Shown here in pieces: positions 9,182 to 17,849 of a stretch of 64,000 nucleotides of DNA (the stretch's first letter is position 1; each line of letters opens with the position of its first letter). Under the pieces are notes generated by a model. The model was given only the letters and a program-made list of their open reading frames with translations, was not told the DNA's origin and searched no databases. The position numbers and the translations under genes were made by a program. The stretch lies in the NCBI GenBank assembly GCA_947090365.1, contig CAMUNT010000002.1, forward strand, positions 11,763-75,762. The letters run 5' to 3'. This stretch comes from an uncultured Clostridia bacterium (GTDB lineage Bacteria > Bacillota > Clostridia > Christensenellales > Borkfalkiaceae).

Positions 9182-11107
9182 TTATACGTCAAGCTCTTCA
9201 ACAAGCTTAGCATTTTCTTCAATGAACTGTCTTCTGAGCTCCGGCTGTTCACCCATCAGCAATGAGAAGTATTTATCCGCCTCTACGGCGTCCTCAACGT
9301 TAATTCTGACAAGAGTACGCCTTGCGGGGTCCATAGTGGTTTCCCACAGCTGTTCTTTATTCATTTCACCGAGACCTTTATAACGTTGCAACTCGAATTT
9401 GCCCGGATGAGTATTCCTGAAATCTTCCAGTGCCTTATCGTCGTAAAGATAAGTATCGGGAATTCCTTTGCCCGAAACCTTGTAAAGAGGCGGTTGGGCG
9501 GCATATACGTGTCCGTTTTCAACCAAAGGGCGCATATAGCGGAAGAAGAACGTCAAAAGCAATATCCTTATATGCGAGCCGTCAACGTCCGCGTCGGTCA
9601 TAATTATAATTCTGTCGTATCTTAATTTGCTTTCATCGAAATTTTCGTGAATTCCGCAACCGAAAGCCGTAATCATTGCTTTGATTTCCTCGTTGCTGAG
9701 GGCGCGGTCGAGTCTCACCTTCTCTACGTTGAGTATTTTACCTCTTAACGGCAAAATTGCCTGAAAGCGTCTGTCCCTGCCCTGTTTTGCCGTACCGCCT
9801 GCACTGTCTCCCTCAACGATATAAATTTCGCAAAGTTCGGGGCGCTTGTCGGAGCAATCTGCAAGCTTTCCGGGAAGCTTCGTGCTTTCAAGCACGCCTT
9901 TTCTGTGCGTTTCCTCACGGGCAAGCCTTGCCGCTTCTCTTGCGCGCTGAGCCGTAAGACAGCGCATAATAAGTTCACGCGTTTCGGAAGGATGTTCTTC
10001 AAGGTACATACCGAATTTTTCGGTAACCGCCTTTGCAACGAAACCTCTTACGTAGGTAGAACAAAGTTTGCTTTTTGTCTGACTTTCGTACTGCGCGTTA
10101 GCGATTTTTACTGATACAACCGCGGTTATACCTTCACGCACGTCGTCACCCGACAGCTTCATATTATCTTTAAGAATATTCAGCTTTCTGCCCGCATCGT
10201 TAATAACCTTAGTTAAAGCCGATTTAAATCCTTCGAGATGGGTACCGCCGTCCGGCTGGCGAATATTATTTGAGAAAGGGAAAATCTGTTCGGTATAACT
10301 GCTGTTGTACTGAATTGCGATTTCAAGGAATTTATCGTCACCCTCCGAATCTTCGAAATATACGGGTTTAGGGAAAAGAACTTCTTTGCCCTTATTTATA
10401 TCCTGAATAAAGTGTACTACACCGCCCTCGTAACAGAAAGTATCCGAACGCACTTTTTCGCCACGCTTGTCCGTAAGCGTAAGCGTCAGTCCCTTATTGA
10501 GATACGAAAGCTCCCTCAAAAGAGTTTTTAACGTATCGTAATTAAATTCAATCGTTTCAAAAACGGTTGCATCGGGGTGAAAAGTTATCGTCGTTCCCGT
10601 AAGATCGGTCTTAGCTACTGCCTTTAAAGGCTTTTCGGGCACACCGCAATGATAAACCTGCCTGTAAAGATGTCCGTTTTGAGCGACTTCGGCAACAAGC
10701 GTATCGGAAAGTGCATTCACGCAAGAAACGCCGACTCCATGCAAGCCTGACGATATTTTATATCCGCCTGCTTTATTTCCGCCGCCGAATTTTCCGCCTG
10801 CATTCAGATTTGTCAAAGCAAGCTCGACTCCGCTTATACCCTCTTCCTTATTAATACCCGTAGGTATTCCTCTTCCGTTATCCTTAACGGAACACGAACC
10901 GTCTTCGGTAATAACGACGTCAATCCTGTCGCAATAACCTGCAAGCGCTTCGTCAATGGAGTTATCGATAACTTCTCTGACAAGGCAGTGCAGACCTTTT
11001 TCGTCTGTCGGTCCGATATACATACCGGGGTGTTCCCTTACGGGTTCAAGCCCTTTAAGGGCTTTCAGACTGTTTGCGTCGTACTCACGATTGATTTTAT
11101 TAGGCAT
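9182..11107 (-). CDS. gyrB: DNA gyrase subunit B
   Basis: The ATPase subunit of gyrase, 641 residues. The GHKL ATP-binding site is visible ([16 protein letters not shown] near 46-61, DNGRGIP near 77), followed by the transducer domain, the TOPRIM motifs EGDSAGG (near 435-441) and DADVDGSHI (near 505), and the C-terminal PLYK and RYKGLGEM signatures. Length is typical of Gram-positive GyrB without the E. coli insertion. The start has AGAGGTG six bases upstream. It is the first gene of a two-gene operon with gyrA, and the order gyrB-gyrA is usual; recF and dnaN are not adjacent here. Confidence 0.98.
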   Translation of the reverse strand: MPNKINREYDANSLKALKGLEPVREHPGMYIGPTDEKGLHCLVREVIDNSIDEALAGYCDRIDVVITEDGSCSVKDNGRGIPTGINKEEGISGVELALTNLNAGGKFGGGNKAGGYKISSGLHGVGVSCVNALSDTLVAEVAQNGHLYRQVYHCGVPEKPLKAVAKTDLTGTTITFHPDATVFETIEFNYDTLKTLLRELSYLNKGLTLTLTDKRGEKVRSDTFCYEGGVVHFIQDINKGKEVLFPKPVYFEDSEGDDKFLEIAIQYNSSYTEQIFPFSNNIRQPDGGTHLEGFKSALTKVINDAGRKLNILKDNMKLSGDDVREGITAVVSVKIANAQYESQTKSKLCSTYVRGFVAKAVTEKFGMYLEEHPSETRELIMRCLTAQRAREAARLAREETHRKGVLESTKLPGKLADCSDKRPELCEIYIVEGDSAGGTAKQGRDRRFQAILPLRGKILNVEKVRLDRALSNEEIKAMITAFGCGIHENFDESKLRYDRIIIMTDADVDGSHIRILLLTFFFRYMRPLVENGHVYAAQPPLYKVSGKGIPDTYLYDDKALEDFRNTHPGKFELQRYKGLGEMNKEQLWETTMDPARRTLVRINVEDAVEADKYFSLLMGEQPELRRQFIEENAKLVEELDV

Positions 11108-11135
11108 TTTTCACCTCTGATTTTTCTTTGATTTT

Positions 11136-11141
11136 ATTATA
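11136..11141 (-). promoter_or_regulatory. gyrB extended -10 promoter
   Basis: TATAAT at 11136-11141 on the minus strand preceded by TGG (extended -10). The -35 region is poor (TTGCTT-like at 18 bases), so recognition probably depends on the extended -10 element. Confidence 0.6.
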
Positions 11142-11225
11142 CCATATTATATAATTAAAAGCAAATTTTTGGCGTGAAAATTGCCGTTTTTGAATTAAAA
11201 TTTTTTAATTTTACATACTTATTTT

Positions 11226-11381
11226 ATGGAAAAATTTAACTGCAAAAATATGGCAAATTTCGACTGTTGCGAAGACTTTTTCGAGTGCGGAACGTGCGGA
11301 AACCACGTATGCAAAACAAAAGCCGAGCTATGGAGCAGAGTCTGCCCGCACTGTTTCGGAAGACTATACAGAATAAATTGA
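11226..11381 (+). CDS. 51-residue cysteine-rich zinc-ribbon-like microprotein
   Basis: An ORF of 51 codons with eight cysteines (residues 6, 14, 15, 21, 24, 29, 40, 43) and two histidines (27, 42). CGTC (21-24) and CPHC (40-43) form a pair of CxxC knuckles 16 residues apart, the layout of a small zinc ribbon; C6, C14, C15 and C29 could bind a second metal. No Shine-Dalgarno is present; a promoter-like TTGAAT (11190-11195) and CATACT (11214-11219, six bases before the ATG) suggest a leaderless transcript. A strong terminator follows at 11429. I do not recognise a family. Coding is supported by the dense, regularly spaced cysteines and by its own promoter-terminator frame; function unknown. Confidence 0.65.
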   Translation: MEKFNCKNMANFDCCEDFFECGTCGNHVCKTKAELWSRVCPHCFGRLYRIN

Positions 11382-11428
11382 GCTTTCATAAAAAACGATT
11401 TTGTTCTGTAATGTAAATTAAATTCTAT

Positions 11429-11476
11429 AAAAGTAGCCCGATAACTTCATAATTGAAGACATCGGGCTACTTTTCA
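11429..11476. terminator. Bidirectional terminator overlapping the M50 gene stop
   Basis: Perfect 14-pair stem, AAAAGTAGCCCGAT (11429-11442) with ATCGGGCTACTTTT (11461-11474). Each strand ends the stem in a T run. It serves the cysteine-rich ORF on the plus strand and the yabP operon on the minus strand; the stop codon of the minus-strand gene (11474-11476) falls at the foot of the stem. Confidence 0.85.
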
Positions 11477-12232
11477 TTTCATATATTGCTGTTTTAATTC
11501 CTCGCAGCGTGTACGCCATTTTTCTGCGTTCGCGCTGTCCCCTTTGGCCGAAAAATATTCGAAGCGAAGCTCGCACAAAGATATGAAGCTTATGTCGTCC
11601 TCGCGGATTTGCGGCAGGTCGAAGAGAAGCTTTTCATCTATTTCGTTTATCGGCTTGCTACCCAAAATCTGTGCCTGAACGTTCAGCACTGAAAGCATAA
11701 CCTTTGCTTCGTCGCCGTTTTTTATAAGCTCGTAAATTATTTCGCCGTCACTTTTGCCGTTATCGAAGTTAAAAGGCAGGGCGTTTAATGCAAGCAGGTG
11801 AAACGATGCGGGCATCAGTGCGCACAAACCCGTAGGCACCGCAGGAACACACAGTGCAACAATACCTAAAATTATAAAAATTAAATTTGCAACCGCTCCT
11901 CCTGATGCCGTAAAAATAATCCTTGCCCGAAGATTTTTGGCTGTTTTAGGTATAATTTTACAGCTTGACGCTTCCCACCAATTTAAGAAAGTCTCCTCTA
12001 AAAAAATTAAAACGCTTCCACTGTCGGGAACAGCTTTAATTTTAACCGTAGCGCCGAAGAGCATATGCCCCAGCTCGTGCACAATTGAAGCAAGAGGAAA
12101 CGAAAAAACCATTACTATACCGACTGCAATTGCCGACATCCAGTTTGAGGTGTCGAATATAACTTTTATTCCGCAAATCGTCAAAAGCACGAAGGTTGCG
12201 ATTTTTACGGCTATCGACCAAATAGTTTTCAT
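11474..12232 (-). CDS. M50-type (site-2-protease-like) membrane metallopeptidase
   Basis: A 252-residue integral membrane protein with a zinc-protease HELGH at residues 52-56 inside a hydrophobic helix, and a second-ligand motif NALPFNFDNGKSDG (150-163), which corresponds to the NxxP...DG signature of M50 peptidases. About four membrane segments occupy residues 5-165; the last ~85 residues are soluble, helical and TPR-like. M50 enzymes cut substrates within or near the membrane, often releasing sigma or sporulation factors (SpoIVFB, RseP). Here it is the last gene after yabP-yabQ-divIC-ppx with a 4-base overlap, so a role in sporulation or envelope signalling is possible but inferred. Much shorter than RseP and lacks a PDZ domain. 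Confidence 0.75.
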   Translation of the reverse strand: MKTIWSIAVKIATFVLLTICGIKVIFDTSNWMSAIAVGIVMVFSFPLASIVHELGHMLFGATVKIKAVPDSGSVLIFLEETFLNWWEASSCKIIPKTAKNLRARIIFTASGGAVANLIFIILGIVALCVPAVPTGLCALMPASFHLLALNALPFNFDNGKSDGEIIYELIKNGDEAKVMLSVLNVQAQILGSKPINEIDEKLLFDLPQIREDDISFISLCELRFEYFSAKGDSANAEKWRTRCEELKQQYMK

Positions 12233-13092
12233 TTGTTATCCTTATAGAGAAGATAACCTTCCAGATTATCATTTTCTGATACTGTGATTTTCGAAATATT
12301 CATATACTGCATAAGTCTGTACAGGAACAGACTTGCACCCGCTATCACGTCGGCGCGCCATATTACAACTCCGCCGAGCTGTTTAATCTCATCCACCGTC
12401 ATACTTAAAAACTTTTCAGCCATCGAACCGACTTCATCTACCGTCAACGGTGTACCGTGGATGATTGCAGGGTCGTATTCTGTAAGCTTATGTTTGACGG
12501 CGGCAAGCGTAGTTGCCGTACCGCTGATGCCGTACATCGAATAAGTGCCGGCATCGAAACTGCCGTAACCGCTCAGTTTTTCGCTTATATATTTTTCAAG
12601 CTTGTCCCTGTCGTGGCCGCAGACATCCAAAAGCCTAACCGCGCCGGCATCAACGCTTTTGGTATAAACTGTTTCCCCGTTTTTGCGTACGGTAACTTCA
12701 CAGCTTGCACCGCCCAAGTCGATAATTCCGCCGTCGGCGTTGCCAAGGGCGCCCAAAAGCCCGATTTCAGCTTCTGTTTCACCGCTTATGACGTCAACCA
12801 GAATGCCGTAAAACCGTTTCATATATTCGACGAAATCGTTGCCGTTTAACGCGGAACGAACGGAAGCCGTTGCAAATACAAACACTCTTTCGGCGCCGTC
12901 ACATTCAGCTTGGGCTTTAAAGTCAGCAACGACCTTCGACGTTCGTTTAATTGCCATTGACGTTATTCTGCCGGTAAGAGCCAATCCCTCGCCTAAACGC
13001 GTGGTTTGTATCCTTTTATATAAAGTTTTTCCGTCTGCCGATAATGCAAGGCGGACGGAATTTGAACCAATATCAATGATACCTGTTTTCAT
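12229..13092 (-). CDS. Ppx/GppA-type phosphatase
   Basis: A 287-residue member of the ASKHA-fold exopolyphosphatase/guanosine pentaphosphatase family, which hydrolyses polyphosphate or pppGpp. The phosphate-1 loop IDIGSNSVRLAL (residues 6-17) and the phosphate-2 loop IIDLGGASCEV (near 117-127, where most have DIGGGSTE) are visible, along with SGTATTLAA near 189-197. It lacks the C-terminal HD domain of long Ppx enzymes, as is usual for short Clostridial forms. The DLGGAS variant departs from the usual GGGS. It sits between divIC and the M50 gene with a 4-base overlap downstream, matching the placement of ppx-like genes next to divIC in some Clostridia. Confidence 0.85.
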   Translation of the reverse strand: MKTGIIDIGSNSVRLALSADGKTLYKRIQTTRLGEGLALTGRITSMAIKRTSKVVADFKAQAECDGAERVFVFATASVRSALNGNDFVEYMKRFYGILVDVISGETEAEIGLLGALGNADGGIIDLGGASCEVTVRKNGETVYTKSVDAGAVRLLDVCGHDRDKLEKYISEKLSGYGSFDAGTYSMYGISGTATTLAAVKHKLTEYDPAIIHGTPLTVDEVGSMAEKFLSMTVDEIKQLGGVVIWRADVIAGASLFLYRLMQYMNISKITVSENDNLEGYLLYKDNK

Positions 13093-13099
13093 AAGAATT

Positions 13100-13357
13100 C
13101 TAATCTCCGAAAACGAAGCCGTACTGATAGGCGAGGTCTAAAAGCCCATCATACGTTGTATAGTATTCGTATTTTTTATCTATAGACTCAATTTTATCCT
13201 CGTAAGATTCTATCTGAGTTTTCAAATCATCCCTTTCTCTCGATGCAATCTTAATGAAAACCAGCTGATAAATAATTACAGCTACAAGGACAGCTATCAG
13301 CAATATTACGTTGACGGTAACAGCCGCTATTATGCGGTTGCGCTTTTCATCAGTCAT
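13100..13357 (-). CDS. divIC: DivIC/FtsB-like septum formation initiator
   Basis: An 85-residue bitopic protein: short cytoplasmic N-terminus, membrane segment about residues 10-33, then a coiled coil (SRERDDLKTQIESYEDKIESIDKKYEYY) and a short C-terminal region containing a YGFVFGD end. This is the architecture of DivIC/FtsB, a divisome component that bridges FtsL and FtsQ/DivIB. Sequence identity of such short coiled coils is weak; the assignment rests mainly on the yabP-yabQ-divIC gene order known from Bacillus and Clostridium. It overlaps yabQ by eight bases. Confidence 0.75.
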   Translation of the reverse strand: MTDEKRNRIIAAVTVNVILLIAVLVAVIIYQLVFIKIASRERDDLKTQIESYEDKIESIDKKYEYYTTYDGLLDLAYQYGFVFGD

Positions 13358-13703
13358 CAGAATTATCCATTTTTTTTAGTTTAAATCTATTATACAACTT
13401 ATTTACAAAAAATGCAACAAATAAATGAAAACTTTTCAAATATAATATTGCGCCAATCACGCACCCGAGTATCATAAACAGTCTGAGATTTGAAAAACCG
13501 AACATTACCGACACAAATACGAACGATACCGATAAAAACAGACAGTATAATATATCGCATACAATTGTAAATATTTTGTCTTTTACGGAATAATTCTTTT
13601 TGTGAAGCCCGCACACGATACAGCGTGCAATATATAAAATATCGTAAACTATTCCGCTTAAAATCCCGAGGCACGTGCAGGTTATAAAATAAAATATATC
13701 CAC
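13350..13703 (-). CDS. yabQ: Spore cortex biosynthesis protein YabQ
   Basis: A 117-residue protein with about four membrane segments and a basic C-terminus, matching YabQ in length, topology and the early GILSGIVYDILYIAR stretch. In Bacillus subtilis YabQ is a mother-cell membrane protein needed for assembly of the spore cortex. It directly follows yabP (no spacer) and overlaps divIC, as in the Bacillus yabPQ-divIC locus. Together with sigH and a CwlD-type amidase elsewhere in the window it points to a sporulating or formerly sporulating lineage. Confidence 0.8.
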   Translation of the reverse strand: MDIFYFITCTCLGILSGIVYDILYIARCIVCGLHKKNYSVKDKIFTIVCDILYCLFLSVSFVFVSVMFGFSNLRLFMILGCVIGAILYLKSFHLFVAFFVNKLYNRFKLKKMDNSDD

Positions 13704-13955
13704 TTATTTGAACAGCTTACCTTTAAGTCCCATTCCTTTGGAAAGATACCTTACGGAAGAAATTTCACCTGTGGCAGAAAAAGAGCCTCCGCTTTTAGAA
13801 AAGTTGACAATTTTCATACCGTTTCCCGCTACTACTATTCTGCCTGCGGAATAAGATAAAATTATCTGTTTATCGGAAAATGCATCTACACTTTCAATTG
13901 CCGTCGCGGTTATCCTTTTGCACTGCTCTATTGATATTGAATGAGGGGCTTCCAT
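13704..13955 (-). CDS. yabP: Sporulation protein YabP
   Basis: An 83-residue, all-beta protein of the YabP/YqfC family, with the characteristic start (SISIEQCKRITATAIESVDAF) and the central ILSYSAGRIVVAGNGMKIVNF strands, followed by a short segment ending in KGKLFK. The family acts on the mother-cell side during spore envelope formation; its biochemical role is unsettled. The ribosome site AAGGTGAT lies seven bases upstream of the ATG. The gene lies just beyond the typA terminator, so it is expressed either by read-through or from a promoter not recognisable as sigma-A type. Confidence 0.85.
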   Translation of the reverse strand: MEAPHSISIEQCKRITATAIESVDAFSDKQIILSYSAGRIVVAGNGMKIVNFSKSGGSFSATGEISSVRYLSKGMGLKGKLFK

Positions 13956-13976
13956 TTAATCACCTTTTTGAAAAAA

Positions 13977-14004
13977 ATACCACACGCTTTCAAGCGGGTG
14001 GTAT
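13977..14004 (-). terminator. typA terminator
   Basis: ATACCAC...GTGGTAT stem (13977-14004, one mismatch) followed on the minus strand by seven Ts. It separates the long mrnC-typA operon from yabP. Confidence 0.8.
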
Positions 14005-14027
14005 AATATATGATTTGAATTTTTAAT

Positions 14028-15860
14028 TTATGCTAAGCCTTTCTTGATTTTAGCGTTTGCTTTTGCCCTCAGCTCACTATTTAAAATACGCTTTCTTATT
14101 CTTATGTTTTTGGGCGTAATTTCCAACAGCTCGTCATCGCCGATAAATTCCAAGCACTCCTCCAAGCTCATTCTCTTAGGGGTAATAAGGCGCAACGCAT
14201 CGTCGCTGGCGCTTGAACGGGTATTAGTAAGGTGCTTCGTTTTGCAGACGTTGACGTTAATATCTTCGTTTTTTGGAGATTCGCCGACGACCATACCTTC
14301 ATAAACAGGCGTCCCTGCACCGATAAACAAAGCTCCCCTGCCCTGTGCATTGAAAAGTCCGTAAGTTACAGCCTCACCGGTTTCAAACGCAACAAGCGAT
14401 CCCGTATCCCTGCGCGAAAACTCGCCCTTAAAAGGCTGATACTCAAAAAATACGCTGTTCATGACGCCCTCACCGCGTGTGGACGTAAGAAATTCAGACT
14501 TATAGCCGAAAAGTCCCCTTGCAGGCACTAAAAACTCCAAACGCGTACGGCTACCTACTGTGCTCATATGCAAAAGCTCGCCCTTTCTGTTGCCCATACT
14601 CTGAAATACCGCACCGGTCGCGTCGTCGGGAACGTCGACGATAAGCTTTTCCATAGGCTCCATTTTTACGCCGTTAACTTCCTTGAACATTACACGCGGT
14701 GTGGAAACCTGAAATTCATAACCTTCACGACGCATATTTTCAATTAAAATAGAAAGATGCATTTCACCCCTTCCGCAGACGCGGTAACTGTCGGCTGAAT
14801 CGGTTTCCTCCACTCTTAAAGACACATCGCGCAAAAGCTCGTGGAAAAGCCTGTCCCTTATATGGCGCGTAGTTACCCATTTCCCGTCCTTTCCCGCAAA
14901 CGGTGAATCATTTACGGAAAACGTCATTTCTACCGTAGGTTCGGTGATTTTCACAAACTTGTGTGCTTCAACGCAGTCCGGAGAACATATCGTATCGCCG
15001 ATATTTATTTTTTCAAGTCCCGAAAAGCAGACGATATCACCCGCGCGCGCACTTTCACAGGCAACGCGCTGTAAACCTTCAATCTGGTAAAGGTTTGCAA
15101 TTTTGCCCGTAACGTTCATATGCATATTGTTGTAATTTGTTACAACAACGCCTTGACCCTGATTTACCACACCGCGCTCTATTCTACCGACGCCTATTCT
15201 GCCGACGTAATCGTTATAGTCGATTGAAGACACGAGAAGCTGAGCAGGCCCCTCGACGTCTGCTTCCATCGGCTGAATGTGGTTTAATATCGTTTCAAAC
15301 AGCGGTTCAAGATTCTTACCCTCGGTATTCAAATCGAGCGTAGCCGTACCGTTTCTCCCCGAACACCATACGACAGGACTTAAAAGCTGATCGTCGGAAG
15401 CGTCAAGCTCCAACAACAACTCTAAAATCTCGTCCTGCACCTCGTTCAGACGGGCGTCGGGGCGGTCGATCTTATTTACGACTATAATCAGCCTGTGACC
15501 CATTTCCAACGCTTTCTGAACGACGAAACGGGTTTGGGGCATAGGGCCTTCGGCCGCATCGACGAGTACGAGAACACCGTTAACCATCATCATTACACGT
15601 TCTACTTCGCCTGAAAAATCCGCGTGTCCCGGAGTGTCTACCACGTTAATTTTAACGCCCTTATAGTGAACGGCAGTATTCTTTGCGAGAATGGTAATAC
15701 CCCTCTCACGCTCCAAATCGTTGCTGTCCATAACTCTTTCGTCCACCGCCTGATTATCGCGGAAAGTATTGCTCTGTTTAAGCATTGCATCGACAAGCGT
15801 CGTCTTGCCATGATCTACGTGCGCAATTATTGCCACGTTTCTTAAATCGCTACGTATCAT
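14028..15860 (-). CDS. typA: Translational GTPase TypA/BipA
   Basis: A ribosome-binding GTPase of 610 residues related to EF-G, involved in 50S assembly and stress or cold adaptation. The G motifs are complete: G1 AHVDHGKTT (residues 13-21), the switch I RERGITI, G3 DTPGH near 74, and G4 NKID near 128. Domains II, III, V and the BipA-specific C-terminal domain ([21 protein letters not shown] end) follow. It is the last gene of the operon that begins with mrnC and is closed by the hairpin at 13977. Spacing to gpsA is 16 bases. Confidence 0.97.
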   Translation of the reverse strand: MIRSDLRNVAIIAHVDHGKTTLVDAMLKQSNTFRDNQAVDERVMDSNDLERERGITILAKNTAVHYKGVKINVVDTPGHADFSGEVERVMMMVNGVLVLVDAAEGPMPQTRFVVQKALEMGHRLIIVVNKIDRPDARLNEVQDEILELLLELDASDDQLLSPVVWCSGRNGTATLDLNTEGKNLEPLFETILNHIQPMEADVEGPAQLLVSSIDYNDYVGRIGVGRIERGVVNQGQGVVVTNYNNMHMNVTGKIANLYQIEGLQRVACESARAGDIVCFSGLEKINIGDTICSPDCVEAHKFVKITEPTVEMTFSVNDSPFAGKDGKWVTTRHIRDRLFHELLRDVSLRVEETDSADSYRVCGRGEMHLSILIENMRREGYEFQVSTPRVMFKEVNGVKMEPMEKLIVDVPDDATGAVFQSMGNRKGELLHMSTVGSRTRLEFLVPARGLFGYKSEFLTSTRGEGVMNSVFFEYQPFKGEFSRRDTGSLVAFETGEAVTYGLFNAQGRGALFIGAGTPVYEGMVVGESPKNEDINVNVCKTKHLTNTRSSASDDALRLITPKRMSLEECLEFIGDDELLEITPKNIRIRKRILNSELRAKANAKIKKGLA

Positions 15861-15876
15861 ATTTTTGCCTTTTTAA

Positions 15877-16866
15877 TTAAAATTCGGATTTAGTTTCCCT
15901 TTCAAATAGTTTAAGTATAATGTCCATACAGTTTTTTGCGCCGTTACCACTCTCGAATACGTGAGAGAGGAAACAAGCCTCGTATACGGCGTTAGTAATT
16001 GGCAGATCGACGCCGTACTTATCGCCGAGTCTTTTCATTGCCTTTGCCGTCATAACTCCCTCGGCCAGCTTTTCAAACTTAGCGCCGTGCGCCATCATTT
16101 CGCCGTATCTGCGGTTGTGCGAATATTCCGAAAACAGCGTAGTTTCATAATCGCCCAAATGCGCAAGACCGTAAGCGGATTGAAACTGACCGCCCATTGC
16201 CGAAATCAGTCTGCCGACTTCGCTTGCTCCTCTTGCCATAAGCGGTCCCTTTAAGCTGACATAGCCGCTTCCGTCAAGAACGCCTGCGGCTATACCCAAC
16301 ACGTTTTTTGCCGCCGCACCTATTTCGGTGCCCACCAAATCGTTGCCGTAATAAAAACGGATTAAATTACTTTTAAAGCCGTCCGCAAGCCTACGCTTCA
16401 ACGACTCATCAGAGCTGTCTATTACCATGCAGTTGGGTATTCCCTGTGTAAACGCCTGAATATGACCCGGGCCCACCCATACCGCTATTTTATCGCTTGC
16501 TATTCCGCTCTCTTCTAGAACTTCAGACAAACGCTTGCCTGTGCTCTCCTCAATGCCTTTCATACAAAGAACTATGGGCTTGTCCGCAACGTTGAACTCC
16601 GTCACGCGTTGCATAAAACCTCTCAGCCCCTGCGAGGAAATTGAAATTATTATTATATCTGCACTTTCGACGGCGAGCTTTAAATCGCAGGTCAGCGTAA
16701 TATTTTTGTCGAGCGTAACATATTCGTTTTTGCCTGTACTTTTTAATACTTCATAAGAATAATCGCCCTCGGGCCCCCAGGAAATTACCTCGTTTTTTAA
16801 TACGGTTGCCTGATACCAGGCAATGAACGAGCCCCAACGCCCGCATCCCAATACTGAAATCTTCAT
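15877..16866 (-). CDS. gpsA: NAD(P)H-dependent glycerol-3-phosphate dehydrogenase
   Basis: Reduces dihydroxyacetone phosphate to sn-glycerol 3-phosphate, the first committed precursor of membrane phospholipids. The 329-residue cytosolic protein begins with the Rossmann dinucleotide site VLGCGRWGS (residues 4-12), has the catalytic-Lys region EIGAAAKNVLGIAAG near 180-195 and the LGDYETTLFSEYSHNR substrate segment near 236-251. GpsA is often near der/engA and plsY; here it sits between recR and typA with 16-base gaps on each side. Confidence 0.95.
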   Translation of the reverse strand: MKISVLGCGRWGSFIAWYQATVLKNEVISWGPEGDYSYEVLKSTGKNEYVTLDKNITLTCDLKLAVESADIIIISISSQGLRGFMQRVTEFNVADKPIVLCMKGIEESTGKRLSEVLEESGIASDKIAVWVGPGHIQAFTQGIPNCMVIDSSDESLKRRLADGFKSNLIRFYYGNDLVGTEIGAAAKNVLGIAAGVLDGSGYVSLKGPLMARGASEVGRLISAMGGQFQSAYGLAHLGDYETTLFSEYSHNRRYGEMMAHGAKFEKLAEGVMTAKAMKRLGDKYGVDLPITNAVYEACFLSHVFESGNGAKNCMDIILKLFERETKSEF

Positions 16867-16882
16867 TAAAAACCTTTTGAAA

Positions 16883-17476
16883 TTAAATTTGCTTACGCTC
16901 TGAAAATGCCCTCGATAACGTTACTTCGTCGGTATATTCAAGCTCGCTTCCGATAGGTATACCGTGCGCAAGGCGAGTTACGCTTATACCGAGAGGCTTT
17001 AAAAGCTTTGCGATATACATTGCGGTAGCTTCACCCTCCACATCGAGATTGGTCGCCATTATAACTTCGGTAACCGTTCCGTCGCCGACGCGGGATAAAA
17101 GCTCTTTTATACGTATATCGTTAGGCCCTACTCCGTCCATTGGACTGATTACGCCATGCAGTACGTGATAAACGCCCTTGTACTCGTGCAACTTTTCCAT
17201 TGCAATAACGTCTTTGGGTTCTTTAACTACACAGATTGTGCTTTTTTCGCGTTTTTTACAGATATCGCAAACGTCGTTCTCTGTAAAGTTTCCGCATATC
17301 TTGCAGTAGCGCACTTTACTTTTACAATTGACTATGCTGTCGGCAAAAGCTTTTGCCTCTGCATCGGTCATTCCTATAATTTTATAAGCATAGCGCTGAG
17401 CCGTCTTTTTCCCGACCCCCGGAAGCTTTGAAAATTCATTTATAAGTTTACCGATAGGTTCTATAAATACGTCCAT
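16883..17476 (-). CDS. recR: Recombination mediator protein RecR
   Basis: A 197-residue partner of RecO and RecF that helps load RecA on gapped DNA. An N-terminal helix-hairpin-helix ([18 protein letters not shown]), a four-cysteine zinc finger ([16 protein letters not shown], about residues 57-72), and a TOPRIM domain ([28 protein letters not shown]) are in the usual order and length. The ybaB and recR genes are one base apart, and dnaX-ybaB-recR is a conserved trio across bacteria. Confidence 0.98.
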   Translation of the reverse strand: MDVFIEPIGKLINEFSKLPGVGKKTAQRYAYKIIGMTDAEAKAFADSIVNCKSKVRYCKICGNFTENDVCDICKKREKSTICVVKEPKDVIAMEKLHEYKGVYHVLHGVISPMDGVGPNDIRIKELLSRVGDGTVTEVIMATNLDVEGEATAMYIAKLLKPLGISVTRLAHGIPIGSELEYTDEVTLSRAFSERKQI

Positions 17477-17477
17477 C

Positions 17478-17837
17478 TTAAATTAAACCCGAGTTTGCAA
17501 AAGGACCCATTTTTTCGTTGTAGACCGCGTCTGCCTTTTTATAGCCGTCGTTTATTGCCGCCATGATAAGGTCTTCAAGCATTTCTATATCATCTTCGTC
17601 GTTCAGATCGATAGTTTCCGAAAGCTTGCTTCCGAACTCGATTCCGTTGATAATTTTTTTTGCGTTCATATAAACGACGACGGTTTCGTCGCCCTCTTCT
17701 CCTCCGCCGGAAAGTCCTACAATTTCCCAATCGTCAAGCTCTCTGTTTGCCTCCTGCATTTGTTCCTGCATTTTCTGAGCCTGCTTCATAAGGTTTTGCA
17801 TATTACCCATTCCGCCGTTACCTCTGAATCCTGCCAT
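17478..17837 (-). CDS. ybaB: YbaB/EbfC-family nucleoid-associated protein
   Basis: A 119-residue dimeric DNA-binding protein of the YbaB/EbfC family. A Gly/Met-rich start ([39 protein letters not shown]) leads into the long helix, then the central beta sheet and the C-terminal segment [22 protein letters not shown]. It has an excellent GGAGG site and lies between dnaX (12-base gap) and recR (1-base gap), its conserved place. Confidence 0.93.
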   Translation of the reverse strand: MAGFRGNGGMGNMQNLMKQAQKMQEQMQEANRELDDWEIVGLSGGGEEGDETVVVYMNAKKIINGIEFGSKLSETIDLNDEDDIEMLEDLIMAAINDGYKKADAVYNEKMGPFANSGLI

Positions 17838-17849
17838 AATAACCTCCGA

